DNA from: Paenibacillus aestuarii
Lineage (GTDB): Bacteria > Bacillota > Bacilli > Paenibacillales > NBRC-103111
Direction: 5' to 3'
NCBI RefSeq assembly: GCF_027789125.1
Contig: NZ_JAQFVF010000080.1
Coordinates: forward strand, 62,001 to 126,000
DNA: 64,000 nucleotides
The translations under genes were made by a program, and so were the position numbers. Below the pieces are notes generated by a model, which saw only the letters and a list, made by a program, of their open reading frames with translations, was not told the DNA's origin and did no database searches. Shown here piece by piece: positions 46,152 through 55,393 of the stretch. The first letter of the stretch is position 1. The number at the start of each line of letters is the position of its first letter.

Positions 46152-46160
46152 TCCATTCAT

Positions 46161-46697
46161 TTAATGCAATGAACTTCGATTATTTTCTTCAGATAATTCA
46201 AAGAATAAGGTCTGCATTCCATCTTTTTCTGCTTCAAAAATCAATTCTGTTGGCTGTTCAGCTTCAATAATGGCAAAATCGCCATGCATAAGCTGAAACG
46301 GTTGGCCATTCGTTGGATTATATAAGCAGCCATAACCTTGAAGGACTAAAGCAATACAACTTACCCCACCAGGAACAACTTGACAATAAGTACTACCTTG
46401 TTCTAATTTAATGTTCCATATAGTAGTACCGGCAACTGAGGTTAGTGGTAACTGGTCTCTCATCAACATATTTACTGTAGTTCCTTCATGCTGCCTTCGG
46501 GGAAAGACAACATCAAAATGACGGTAAAGGAGTTCTATATTTATCGTAGATAAGCCCCATGCCCAGTAAAATAGGGGACTTGCTCTTTTAACGAGCGCTT
46601 CTTGATGAGGATAACGAATAGCCTGTATTTTCCTATTTTTTCTTTGAGCATACCAGCCAATTCCTCTTTCTCGTATGGAGTAAATTTTGATTTTCAC
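46161..46697 (-). CDS. Unknown protein, possibly cupin-like; last gene of the operon
   Basis: 178 residues; GTG start at 46697 with GGAGG upstream. The N-terminal part is basic (IRERGIGWYAQRKNRKIQAI). The C-terminal half alternates short beta-strand-like pieces (TTIWNIKLEQGSTYCQVVPG, VLQGYGCLYN, LMHGDFAIIEA), which suggests a small beta-barrel such as a cupin, but no metal-ligand motif is clear. No relative recognised. It lies 25 bases after the E3 gene, so it is part of the same transcript and might regulate or assist the pathway. Confidence 0.6.
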   Translation of the reverse strand: MKIKIYSIRERGIGWYAQRKNRKIQAIRYPHQEALVKRASPLFYWAWGLSTINIELLYRHFDVVFPRRQHEGTTVNMLMRDQLPLTSVAGTTIWNIKLEQGSTYCQVVPGGVSCIALVLQGYGCLYNPTNGQPFQLMHGDFAIIEAEQPTELIFEAEKDGMQTLFFELSEENNRSSLH

Positions 46698-46722
46698 GAT
46701 TTGCCTCCAACCTTACAAAGTT

Positions 46723-48126
46723 TCAAGATGATGACATGATTTGAGCGAATTCAGCAGCTTCAGCTAGCGTTTCCGACCATGTAGGATGTGCGTGAATAGT
46801 GAGAGTCAAATCATATACCGTGGAACACATCTCGATGGCCAAAGCAGCTTCTGCGATTACAGTTGCAGCTTCCGGTCCTGCGATGTGAACACCTAAAATC
46901 TGTTTCGTCAAATGGTCAGCGATGACTTGAACATATCCATCATTGGATTCCATGAAATGTGTACGTCCATTAGCGAAAAACAATGCTCGGCCAACAGATA
47001 CCTTGAATCCCTTTTCAAGAGCTTGTTTTTCCGTCAAACCGACGCTAGCTATCTCCGGGTCCGTAAAGATGACCGAAGGGATGACTGAGGCATCCTTCGT
47101 CGAAGCCAGTCCAGCAATCACTTCAGCAGCCACTTTACCTTCATAAGTTGCTTTATGTGCTAGCATCGGATGACCCACAGCATCTCCTGCCGCGTATACC
47201 TTGGGATTCGTTGTGCGCAGCTGATTATTCGTAAGAATAAAGCCATGCTTATCAATTGCGATGCCTGCTTGTTGCAAATTCATATCAGCAATGTTCGGTA
47301 TTCTTCCTACAGTGACTAGAACTTGATCAGCTACAAACGTTAGACGTTCCCCTTGAACGACAGCCTCGATAAGTACTTCTCCGTTTTCACGATGAAATTG
47401 AGATGCATATGTATGTAAATAAACATCAATCCCGAGCTTTTTTAGATTTTTAGTCAAGACACGTACCAATCCTTCATCGGTTCCAGATAATAATTGATTC
47501 GTACTTTCCAACACGATGACCTCGCTGCCAAGCTTTCGATACGCTGTCCCTAATTCAAGTCCGATATAACCGCCGCCGATGACCACTAATCTCTTTGGAA
47601 TACGCTTAAGGTTCAAAGCATCAGTTGAGCTTAAAATATGATTTCCGTCAATAGGGAAAGCAGGAAGTTCGACAGGTATAGATCCTGTAGCCACAATACA
47701 TTGTTGGAAACGGTACCGTTCACTTCCGTGTTCAGCAATGACACGCACCTCGTTCTCCGATACGAAAGCGGCTTCTCCCTGGACCACATGTATCCCGCTT
47801 CCTCTGATCTTTCCGGTTACACCTTGTGCGAGTTGATCGATAGCGGTCTGCTTCCAGACTTGTAATCGCTCCATTTCAACGGTAGCATTCATGAGAAGCA
47901 TACCTTGACTGCTAGCTTGTTTCATTCTATGATACAGATCTGCTTGGGAAATGATTGCCTTGGAAGGGATACAGCCTTCATGAAGGCAAACGCCGCCTAC
48001 TCTGCTTTTTTCCACCAGCGTAACAGACATCCCTAACAGTGATGCCCGGATCGCTGCCGCATAACCGCCGGGACCGCCGCCTATAATCAGGAGATCAGCT
48101 CCTACTGTAAATTCGCCTACGACCAT
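46723..48126 (-). CDS. Dihydrolipoamide dehydrogenase (E3)
   Basis: 467 residues. FAD site GGGPGGYAAA (16-25), redox disulfide in GGVCLHEGCIPSK (Cys47, Cys52), NAD site GGGYIGLELG and C-terminal His-Glu pair in HAHPTWSETLAEA. It reoxidises dihydrolipoyl groups of the E2 encoded upstream. Starts 1 base after the E2 stop. Dedicated to this complex by position. Confidence 0.92.
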   Translation of the reverse strand: MVVGEFTVGADLLIIGGGPGGYAAAIRASLLGMSVTLVEKSRVGGVCLHEGCIPSKAIISQADLYHRMKQASSQGMLLMNATVEMERLQVWKQTAIDQLAQGVTGKIRGSGIHVVQGEAAFVSENEVRVIAEHGSERYRFQQCIVATGSIPVELPAFPIDGNHILSSTDALNLKRIPKRLVVIGGGYIGLELGTAYRKLGSEVIVLESTNQLLSGTDEGLVRVLTKNLKKLGIDVYLHTYASQFHRENGEVLIEAVVQGERLTFVADQVLVTVGRIPNIADMNLQQAGIAIDKHGFILTNNQLRTTNPKVYAAGDAVGHPMLAHKATYEGKVAAEVIAGLASTKDASVIPSVIFTDPEIASVGLTEKQALEKGFKVSVGRALFFANGRTHFMESNDGYVQVIADHLTKQILGVHIAGPEAATVIAEAALAIEMCSTVYDLTLTIHAHPTWSETLAEAAEFAQIMSSS

Positions 48127-48127
48127 C

Positions 48128-49360
48128 TCATCTCAACTCCAAAAGCTGTAGGATTGGATTCTCCAGATAGCTAAAAACATGTTGGTTGAACCTCGCAGAC
48201 ATACCTCCATCAATAACTCTATGATCAAACGTTAACGATACCGTCATGATGTCTCTAATGACAATCGAGTCCTCCCCCTGTACGACGGGTTTACGAGTAA
48301 TTCGGCCGGTCGCCATTATCGCTACTTCCGGATAATTGAGAATCGGTGTGGCTAATTTCCCTCCAAAAGAGCCTATGTTACTGATTGTAAATGTACTGCC
48401 TTGGAGATCATCTACAAGCAGGGTCCGGTTGAGAGCTTTCTCCGTAAGCTCGGAAATTTCTGCTGCCAATTCCATTATGCTCTTGGTATCCGCATGTTTG
48501 ATCACTGGGACCAACAATCCTTCTGGTGTATCTACAGCTATCCCGATGTTAAAATAACGCTTTAAAATAATTTCATTCGTATCCGCATCTATGACAGCAT
48601 TCAGGTATGGATATTTTTTTAGTCCTGAAACAACCGCTTTGATAATAAAAGGCAAATAAGTTAGCTTAATGCCTTGCTCCGCCGCCAATGTCGCAGCCCC
48701 TTTGCGGATCTTCACCAATTCGCTAACATCCACGTCATCCATACCTGTGACTTGAGGAGCCGTGAATATAGATTGCACCATTCGTTCAGCGATTGTCTTT
48801 CTCAAGCCTCGTAGTGGAACCCTCTCTTCTAGAAGCACTAGAGAAGTTGGCGTATCTCTTCCCGAGTTCATTCCTGTCTTTGGCTGGACATTCAGTTTTT
48901 CATCAACCGCTTGCAAAACAAACGCTACTTGAGGAACAATTTTTTCTTTATATGCCCTCAAATCCTCCTCTAAGATACGACCGCCCTTACCTGTTCCTGT
49001 TACCGATTGCAGGTCAATCGCGAGCTCCCTTGCCAGTTTCCTTATATATGGTGTAGTTAGGATCGGCGAAAGCTTTTTGTCACTTCCCACCGATTGGAGT
49101 TGATGATCCGTTTGGTTTTCATTTATCGTTTCGAAAGCGAATACGACAGTGCCTACCCTAACTAACTCGCCCTCAAAGACGTTAATCTTTACCACCTTTC
49201 CGTGAACGGGAGATGGGATCTCGACGACAGCTTTGTCGGTTTGCATTTCAAGAATAACCTGGTCAGCTTGAACGACATCATCTGTTTTGACTAAAATCCG
49301 AACGATTTCCGCTTCGTGAATCCCCTCGCCAACATCAGGGAGTTTCCATTCAACATACAT
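48128..49360 (-). CDS. 2-oxo acid dehydrogenase E2 (dihydrolipoyl acyltransferase)
   Basis: 410 residues. One lipoyl domain (1-77; lipoyl Lys43 in QTDKAVVE), a linker, the E1/E3-binding domain (about 107-140: PYIRKLARELAIDLQSVTGT) and the catalytic acyltransferase domain (about 185-410) with DHRVIDGG near the end. A single lipoyl domain is usual for branched-chain E2. The acyl group transferred is probably branched-chain, given the amino acid dehydrogenase in the operon. Gap to the E1 beta gene is 33 bases. Confidence 0.9.
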   Translation of the reverse strand: MYVEWKLPDVGEGIHEAEIVRILVKTDDVVQADQVILEMQTDKAVVEIPSPVHGKVVKINVFEGELVRVGTVVFAFETINENQTDHQLQSVGSDKKLSPILTTPYIRKLARELAIDLQSVTGTGKGGRILEEDLRAYKEKIVPQVAFVLQAVDEKLNVQPKTGMNSGRDTPTSLVLLEERVPLRGLRKTIAERMVQSIFTAPQVTGMDDVDVSELVKIRKGAATLAAEQGIKLTYLPFIIKAVVSGLKKYPYLNAVIDADTNEIILKRYFNIGIAVDTPEGLLVPVIKHADTKSIMELAAEISELTEKALNRTLLVDDLQGSTFTISNIGSFGGKLATPILNYPEVAIMATGRITRKPVVQGEDSIVIRDIMTVSLTFDHRVIDGGMSARFNQHVFSYLENPILQLLELR

Positions 49361-49393
49361 GGAGCAGTCCCACCTTCTGCATTATTGAATTAC

Positions 49394-50374
49394 TTAGTAG
49401 CTGACCGTTTTGTGGACGGCATCAATAATTCTGGGTACGCTTGGAAGCCAAAAATCTTCTATTGACGGTACGGGGTATGGCGTATCATATCCAGTTACCC
49501 TTAGAATGGGGGCTTGCAGGGTGAGAAATGCATGTTCCTGAATTTGTGATATCACCTCTGCTCCTGTCCCTCCGTGTTTGACCGCTTCGTGGATGATGAC
49601 AGCCCGGCCTGTTTTTTGAACAGACGTCAGGACTGTTTCCGTGTCCATTGGTGCGATGGTCCGCAAATCGATGACTTCACATGAAACCTTGTGGTGTTCT
49701 TGCATTTGTTGAGCTGCTTCAAGTGCCATTGGAACAGTCGGACCCCAGGCAATAAGGGTGATGTCATCACCCTTTTGAACAATATTGGCTTGGCCGATAG
49801 GAACTTCGTAATACACCTCCGGCACTTCCTCACGCCTTGCCCGATACAGATTCATCGGTTCGAGGAACAAAACAGGATCCGGATCTTTAATGGCTGCAAG
49901 CAGCAACCCTTTAGCGTCGTAAGGCGTGCTAGGCATGACTACTTTCAAGCCTGGCGTGTGCAGAAATAACGCTTCAAGACTATCCGAGTGCAATTCAGGT
50001 GTCCGTACACCGCCTCCGAAAGGTGCACGAATTACCATGGGCACATGATAACGACCTTGCGATCGGAAGCGCAACCTCGCTGCCTGCGAAGCGATCTGGT
50101 CCATGGTTTCATAAATAAATCCAAGAAATTGAATTTCTGCTACCGGCTTCATTCCGTTAACGGCGAGTCCGACCGAAGCACCCACAATCCCTGACTCCGC
50201 CAGTGGCGTATCAAAAACCCGGTTCTCGCCAAATTCCGCTTGCAAACCATCCGTTGCTCTAAAGACACCACCGTTTCTTCCAACGTCTTCACCCAGCACG
50301 ACGACGCAGGCATCTTGCTGCATGGCGGTACGAAGTCCTTGATTTATGGCTTGTATCATTGTCATAGATGGCAT
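49394..50374 (-). CDS. 2-oxo acid dehydrogenase E1 beta subunit
   Basis: 326 residues from the ATG at 50374, which has a textbook GGAGGTGAT site; the longer frame extends into the E1 alpha gene. Contains GEDVGRNGGVFRATDGL, FDTPLAESGIVGASVGLA and HEAVKHGGTGAEVISQI. It forms the heterotetrameric thiamine-diphosphate E1 with the alpha subunit. Short gap (13 bases) to the alpha gene. Confidence 0.92.
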   Translation of the reverse strand: MPSMTMIQAINQGLRTAMQQDACVVVLGEDVGRNGGVFRATDGLQAEFGENRVFDTPLAESGIVGASVGLAVNGMKPVAEIQFLGFIYETMDQIASQAARLRFRSQGRYHVPMVIRAPFGGGVRTPELHSDSLEALFLHTPGLKVVMPSTPYDAKGLLLAAIKDPDPVLFLEPMNLYRARREEVPEVYYEVPIGQANIVQKGDDITLIAWGPTVPMALEAAQQMQEHHKVSCEVIDLRTIAPMDTETVLTSVQKTGRAVIIHEAVKHGGTGAEVISQIQEHAFLTLQAPILRVTGYDTPYPVPSIEDFWLPSVPRIIDAVHKTVSY

Positions 50375-50387
50375 TTGATCACCTCCG

Positions 50388-51452
50388 CTACATATAGCGC
50401 TGCATCTCTTCCTTTTGCTGAACGAATCGCTTAGGCATTGTTTCATATACATGATCAAATACGGTTGTTGGAATCGCTTTCGGAAGGCTTTCTGCTTTAA
50501 CAACGCCGGCCTCTATCTCCTGTTTTGCTTGATCCTGAATGGCCCGCTCCACTTCTTCATTCCATAAGCCTTGATGCTGAAGAAATATTCGATAACGATT
50601 CAATGGATCGCGATTTTCCTTCCATTCCTTCCATTCTGCATGATCCCGATAACGGGTAGGATCATCCGCAGTCGAATGTGACCCTAAGCGATAGGTGACT
50701 GCTTCAATCAGCGTTGGCCCCTCCCCTCGGCGTGCACGTTGAACAGCCTTTTTCATCACTTGATATACGGCAAGCACATCATTGCCATCTACGCGCACTC
50801 CTTCGATCCCATAGGCTATCGCTTTTTGCGCAATCGTCGGTGTCGCCATCTGCTTGGAGGCTGGCAGGCTTATCGCCCACTGATTATTTTGACAGAAAAA
50901 AATAACAGGGATTTGTTGAACTGAGGCTAGATTCAACGCTTCATGAAAATCTCCTTCGGATGTAGCACCATCACCGAAATAGGTCGCAGAGATACTCCCC
51001 TCTCCTTTCATTTTGCTCGCCCATGCCGTCCCGACAGCATGAAGCAATTGAGCGGTAATGATAATCTGGATAGGGAATATGTTCAAGTGGCCAGGCATTT
51101 TACCTGCATTCGGATGCCCCATGCTGACCAACATCGCTTGTTCAATAGGAAGTCCGTGATACATCAGACCTGCAAGCTCCCGATAACTTGTTGTGATCCA
51201 ATCGCGTTGATCCAGCGCAGCAAAACTCCCGATTTGTGCTGCTTCTTGGCCGCTGAATGGAGCATATGTCCCCACTCTCCCCTGCCGCTGCAGGTTAATC
51301 ATTTTTTGGTCGAATGCCCTCGCCTTCACCATCCATGCGTACAAGCTAATCCATTGCTCAGATGATAAATCTGGCAGCTTTCCACAAATGATGCCGTGCT
51401 CATCAAGAACTCTTAGCAATGGATAGTTCGCTCCAATCGTTTCAGTCAACAT
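50388..51452 (-). CDS. 2-oxo acid dehydrogenase E1 alpha subunit
   Basis: 354 residues. The thiamine-diphosphate motif runs from FGDGATSEGDFHEALN to FFCQNN. By eye LNRQGR-like QRQGRVGTYAPFSGQEAAQI and the FPIQIIITAQ region are closer to PdhA than to Bacillus BkdAA, yet the operon partners favour branched-chain 2-oxo acids. Its start overlaps the amino acid dehydrogenase stop by 11 bases. Substrate call is inference; pyruvate is the alternative. Confidence 0.88.
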   Translation of the reverse strand: MLTETIGANYPLLRVLDEHGIICGKLPDLSSEQWISLYAWMVKARAFDQKMINLQRQGRVGTYAPFSGQEAAQIGSFAALDQRDWITTSYRELAGLMYHGLPIEQAMLVSMGHPNAGKMPGHLNIFPIQIIITAQLLHAVGTAWASKMKGEGSISATYFGDGATSEGDFHEALNLASVQQIPVIFFCQNNQWAISLPASKQMATPTIAQKAIAYGIEGVRVDGNDVLAVYQVMKKAVQRARRGEGPTLIEAVTYRLGSHSTADDPTRYRDHAEWKEWKENRDPLNRYRIFLQHQGLWNEEVERAIQDQAKQEIEAGVVKAESLPKAIPTTVFDHVYETMPKRFVQQKEEMQRYM

Positions 51453-52605
51453 CAGAATCCCTCCTGATACCGGTTTCGCGCTGCAACTCCATTAATGCGG
51501 CAGTTCTTGCAGAAACGCCATGTTCAGAAGCTGTCTTTAAGATCCTTTTCGTAGCATTTCCAATCACTTTTTCCAAGTACCCGTAGATCCCTTCTATCGA
51601 TTCTTCAACTTGGAGGTCCAGAGCAGCGCCGAACAGTCCAGCTCCGCCTGAGTTCGCTACGAAATCGGGGATTACGCAGATACCACGATCATAAAGCGCC
51701 TTTTCAGCTTCCGCCGTTGTAGGCAGATTAGCCCCTTCTATGACCAATTTCGACTGCACACGGTTCACATTGCCAGCATGGATCGCATCCGCGATAGCCG
51801 CAGGTATAAGCATATCGACGTTGAAATCGATCCATTGCTCGCGATCAACTCGTGTATACTTGTCGTCCAACAAGGTACGGTCGATGACGCCTAGCTTGCT
51901 GCGCAAAGGTAAGAGCTCTTTGATCTCTATCCCATCTTCTTTGTAAATCGTTCCTAGCACATCCGAAATAGCCACAATCGTGCAGCCCAGCTTTTGCAAA
52001 TACAACGCAGCACTCGCACCCACACTGCCAAAACCTTGTATAGCTGCAGTTGTTGTTTGTATGGCCTTTCCTAAAATGACTTCGGCCGCATGCTTCGCAG
52101 AAACCGCAACTCCATAACCTGTCGACACATCGACTAGCGTCATCCCTTCAACATCCAGCGATAGCAAATTCTTCAATCTAGTTGGAACCAGTTCTGCATT
52201 TGGATGCTTCTCAATCCATGCTTGCACGGGGCTTTGAATGCCGATTTCAGTAAGAATTCGATGGATATCCGCCTCCTTTGTTCCCAAATCTTCGCCGGTT
52301 GCCCAGCAATCTTGGAGAAACGGCCGATGTGCTTCAAGAAATCGCTTCAGGATGTCTAGCGCTTCGGGTGCTGCTGGATCATAATCAATGCCTCCTTTAG
52401 CTCCGCCGGAGGGCATATCAACCATGGATAGCTTCAAGGTCATGGTTCTAGCCAATCTCTCTACTTCCTGTGCATCCAATCCTTTACGCATGCGTATACC
52501 ACCACCGCAATAGCCACTAAGCAATCGATCGATAACGAAATAACCTTTCACGCCAGTAAGGGGATCCACCCATTCAGTTTTTAGAAGAGGATGGTGCAGC
52601 AACAT
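51442..52605 (-). CDS. Glu/Leu/Phe/Val-family amino acid dehydrogenase
   Basis: 387 residues from the ATG at 52605, where AAGGAGG lies nine bases before; the longer frame starts at 52623. The catalytic Lys is in MPSGGAKGGIDYDP, followed by TGEDLGTKEADI and the NAD site GFGSVGASAALYLQ. It oxidatively deaminates an L-amino acid to a 2-oxo acid and ammonia. Followed directly by a 2-oxo acid dehydrogenase complex, which makes leucine/valine/isoleucine the likely substrates. The GGAKGG motif is also seen in glutamate dehydrogenases, so a wider range is possible. Confidence 0.88.
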   Translation of the reverse strand: MLLHHPLLKTEWVDPLTGVKGYFVIDRLLSGYCGGGIRMRKGLDAQEVERLARTMTLKLSMVDMPSGGAKGGIDYDPAAPEALDILKRFLEAHRPFLQDCWATGEDLGTKEADIHRILTEIGIQSPVQAWIEKHPNAELVPTRLKNLLSLDVEGMTLVDVSTGYGVAVSAKHAAEVILGKAIQTTTAAIQGFGSVGASAALYLQKLGCTIVAISDVLGTIYKEDGIEIKELLPLRSKLGVIDRTLLDDKYTRVDREQWIDFNVDMLIPAAIADAIHAGNVNRVQSKLVIEGANLPTTAEAEKALYDRGICVIPDFVANSGGAGLFGAALDLQVEESIEGIYGYLEKVIGNATKRILKTASEHGVSARTAALMELQRETGIRRDSDVD

Positions 52606-52777
52606 GTCCTCAACCTCCTTCATGTCTTGAATAAATATGTGAAAGCGACAATAGGAGTTCTCCCAAATATCGAGATGTTTGCTTTTCCTGCCAACACCAA
52701 AATAGAAGGATGAACTCCTGATGTACGTTTATTCAATAAAATTAGCTAATGGCTTATCCGCCATCGAATCAATCCAT
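52606..52777 (-). promoter_or_regulatory. 172-base gap, probable internal promoter or leader
   Basis: The only sizeable gap in the train from 64000 to 46161. It contains an inverted pair AGGAGTTC (52653-52660) and GAACTCCT (52712-52719) enclosing 51 bases, and a weak cre-like TGAAAGCGACAATA (52640-52653, two mismatches). A sigma-54 promoter, known for Bacillus bkd genes, was looked for but the spacing does not fit. Likely a second promoter for the amino acid and 2-oxo acid dehydrogenase genes. Confidence 0.4.
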
Positions 52778-53947
52778 TCAATTGGTTCCTTCAAATAACA
52801 AAACGACAGTTTGCGCAAGAATGGCAATGCCATGGCGCAGTGCTTCCAGATTAAATGTCATCTGCGGATGATGCAGCCCCGGCTGTAAGCCGCACCCTAA
52901 CCCGATCATGGTGGAGGCGATCTGCGGCCTTTCCATCGTATAGAAGTGAAAATCTTCTCCTCCCGGGGTGATTGGAGGCGAACTAACCCCATCGGAGCCG
53001 AGGACGCTCGATATCGCTCGCATTGCAACTTCTTCCATGAATGCATTTGGTACGGCAGCATACAAACGGGTCATAGGCTTCAAAATGACTTTAGAGCCGT
53101 TAGCACTCCCCGCATGAAGTACAGCATTGGTGATCTTGCTGACCAATAGATCCATCACTTCATTCGTTTGCGCTCTCACATCAATGGCGAATTCCCCAAG
53201 ATCAGGAATAATGTTGACACTATCGCCTGCACAAATTTTTGTGACTTTGGCTGATGCGGATACCGTTGGGTCAACCTTAACCGCATTTACGGCTGAAACG
53301 ATGGCGGCAAGCGCATCCACAACATTAATCCCCTGATTGGGTCGGGCGGCGTGTGCTTGAACCCCATGTACTTTGCCCATAATCTGGGTGGTAGAGCCAT
53401 GGTAGATAGCCGGTGATGCCTGACCGAACGGGATTTCTTGCACAGGACGCAGATGGATGCCCAGCAGGCAATCCACATCCTGGACGATTCCTTTGTCGAT
53501 CAGCGATTTCGCTCCGCGTCCCGTTTCTTCCGCCGGTTGAAAAATGACCTTTAACCGCCCTTTGGGACGAAAGCCGCACGCAAGCAATCCTTGTACAGCT
53601 AACAAAACCATCGTCATATGCGCATCATGGCCACAGGAATGGTTCGCTTTCCATTCCCCACCCACGTTCTGGTACAAGGCGTCGATATCGGCCCTTAAAC
53701 CGATCGTTGGCCCATCCACGCCTCCATCCCAAACAGCAACGACACCCGTCTGATCGTTAAAGGTCTGATAAGGTAGCTTAATCCGATCCAGCTCTGCACA
53801 TAGGAAGGCGGTCGTGTTCGTCTCCTGCCAGCTAACTTCAGCCAACTCATGCAAATGATGGAAGGTCGACTCAATAGTTTCTATGTTACCGTTCGTCCAT
53901 GCCTGAATTGCATCAATCAACTTTATCCTTCCTTCCGTCCAACACAT
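52778..53947 (-). CDS. M20 amidohydrolase, probable N-succinyl-L-amino acid desuccinylase
   Basis: 389 residues from ATG at 53947 (overlapping the preceding stop by 1 base); a TTG a few codons in, after GGAAGGA, is an alternative start. M20 metal motifs: LRADIDAL, SCGHDAHMT, PAEETGRGA, GIHLRP and PGGEDFHF; a dimerisation domain lies in the middle. Relatives hydrolyse N-acyl amino acids. In the Geobacillus D-to-L pathway an M20 enzyme removes succinyl from the L-amino acid after racemisation; the racemase and GNAT genes lie in the same operon, so I assign that role. Substrate breadth is unproven. Confidence 0.8.
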   Translation of the reverse strand: MCWTEGRIKLIDAIQAWTNGNIETIESTFHHLHELAEVSWQETNTTAFLCAELDRIKLPYQTFNDQTGVVAVWDGGVDGPTIGLRADIDALYQNVGGEWKANHSCGHDAHMTMVLLAVQGLLACGFRPKGRLKVIFQPAEETGRGAKSLIDKGIVQDVDCLLGIHLRPVQEIPFGQASPAIYHGSTTQIMGKVHGVQAHAARPNQGINVVDALAAIVSAVNAVKVDPTVSASAKVTKICAGDSVNIIPDLGEFAIDVRAQTNEVMDLLVSKITNAVLHAGSANGSKVILKPMTRLYAAVPNAFMEEVAMRAISSVLGSDGVSSPPITPGGEDFHFYTMERPQIASTMIGLGCGLQPGLHHPQMTFNLEALRHGIAILAQTVVLLFEGTN

Positions 53948-55365
53948 TAAAGTAACTTGGTAATTTGCCTATAACCAAAAGTAACTCTGCTAATTAAATT
54001 TCTATCATTACGGATGAAATGCAACGTCAAATTCATGCCTCTCATCGAGAAAGAAAACAAGTCTTTTTCAACCACTTGAATTGGGCAGCACTGGCTCTCC
54101 ATAAATAACATCAGCTTGTTTTCCATCAGCTGAATTTGAATTTCCGTGCCTTCAGATGACCCATACTTCCCAGCGTATTCACTCAATTGATCAGCATCCA
54201 ATTGCATATTTGGCAGGTTCATATGTGAGGCATGCACGTTTCGTCCCTCAAATATATTGAAAGCACTTGATAACAATGCTGCAGCAGGCGCTCCTTGCAT
54301 ATTCGTCAAAGCAACGCCCGTCAGTCCTCTCTCGGGAATGATACTTAAGTGTGCTTGAGCCCCTTTAATGCTGCCCCCATGTTCCACCAAGGTAGTGCCA
54401 TGATAATTAGGCGTAATCATGAGACCGTAACCATAGTACTGACCATACTCGCATGGAATGTACGGAGTCAGCATCATCTTGACACTTACTTCACTAAGGA
54501 TGCGTTGCTTGCCGACAAGTCCACCTGTCCGGTAAATATCTGCATATTTCAACATATCCTTCACCGTTGATTTCATAAAACCGGCGGCTCTCATGGACGG
54601 CGCATCCCACCATATAGGGGACGGGTAAACCTCTTTGTTGCCATCCTTTACTCTCATTCCAAATAGCATCGCAACATTATTCTGCTTGGTTAATTTATCC
54701 AACGAAAAAAAACTGTTGTTCATTCCGGCCGGTATCAGCAGATGTTGAGTGACGTAGTCTTCGTAGACCACACCTGCAATCCGCTCTATGATGAGTCCTA
54801 ATAGGGCAAAGCAATCATTCGAATAGCTAAACTGTTCCCCTGGTGCTCCTAACAATTCAAAATCGAGATTAGCGATATAGTCAATGAGCTGTTGATAGGA
54901 ATGAATCTCATGATCAACCGATTGTTTTAGCTGCCCGTACACCGTCTCGGCCGCATGAGGATCTTGATTCAAGCTGTTCTTCATGGCTGGGATCAAAGAC
55001 GGAAGCGGCGGTAATCCCGCAGAATGAGTCATGAAATGATGAATGGTCATTTTTCCTACATGTTTTCCATCCTTCAACCGGAACTCAGGGATATACTTGA
55101 TTACAGGGTCATGGACAGAGAGCTTCCCCGCTTCCTGCAACTGCATGATGGCAGCACAAGTTAACGATTTAGTAATGGAACCGATACCGCAAACCGTATC
55201 TGGTGTCATCATGAATTGTTTTTCCAAATCGCGAAAGCCAAATCCATGCGTAAATGTTAACAGACCTTCTTTTGTCAGTCCCACAGCTGCGCCAGGAACT
55301 AAGCTCTCTTCTGCCACTTTTCTCGCATGCTCGATATACAATTGTTTCCCTGCATCTGGACTCAT
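53947..55365 (-). CDS. Leaderless serine hydrolase, S12 / class C beta-lactamase-like (copy 1)
   Basis: 472 residues with no signal peptide or membrane helix, so probably cytosolic. Catalytic SITK (Ser63, Lys66), YSN (Tyr181), EHGGSIKG in place of the KTG box, and a C-terminal beta-rich domain of about 100 residues. S12 enzymes include D-aminopeptidases and D-stereospecific peptidases. Within an operon for peptide import and D-amino acid inversion, cleavage of D-residue peptides is likely. Tandem paralogue of the next gene upstream; 28-base gap between them. Confidence 0.78.
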   Translation of the reverse strand: MSPDAGKQLYIEHARKVAEESLVPGAAVGLTKEGLLTFTHGFGFRDLEKQFMMTPDTVCGIGSITKSLTCAAIMQLQEAGKLSVHDPVIKYIPEFRLKDGKHVGKMTIHHFMTHSAGLPPLPSLIPAMKNSLNQDPHAAETVYGQLKQSVDHEIHSYQQLIDYIANLDFELLGAPGEQFSYSNDCFALLGLIIERIAGVVYEDYVTQHLLIPAGMNNSFFSLDKLTKQNNVAMLFGMRVKDGNKEVYPSPIWWDAPSMRAAGFMKSTVKDMLKYADIYRTGGLVGKQRILSEVSVKMMLTPYIPCEYGQYYGYGLMITPNYHGTTLVEHGGSIKGAQAHLSIIPERGLTGVALTNMQGAPAAALLSSAFNIFEGRNVHASHMNLPNMQLDADQLSEYAGKYGSSEGTEIQIQLMENKLMLFMESQCCPIQVVEKDLFSFSMRGMNLTLHFIRNDRNLISRVTFGYRQITKLL

Positions 55366-55393
55366 CTTCGCATCCCCCTAGGTTTGCAAGTCA

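Noticed and set aside
52690..52710. A sigma-54 promoter (TGGCA...GCA) before the dehydrogenase genes
   Set aside because: The GG and GC dinucleotides are 8 rather than 10 bases apart, which does not fit -24/-12 promoters.
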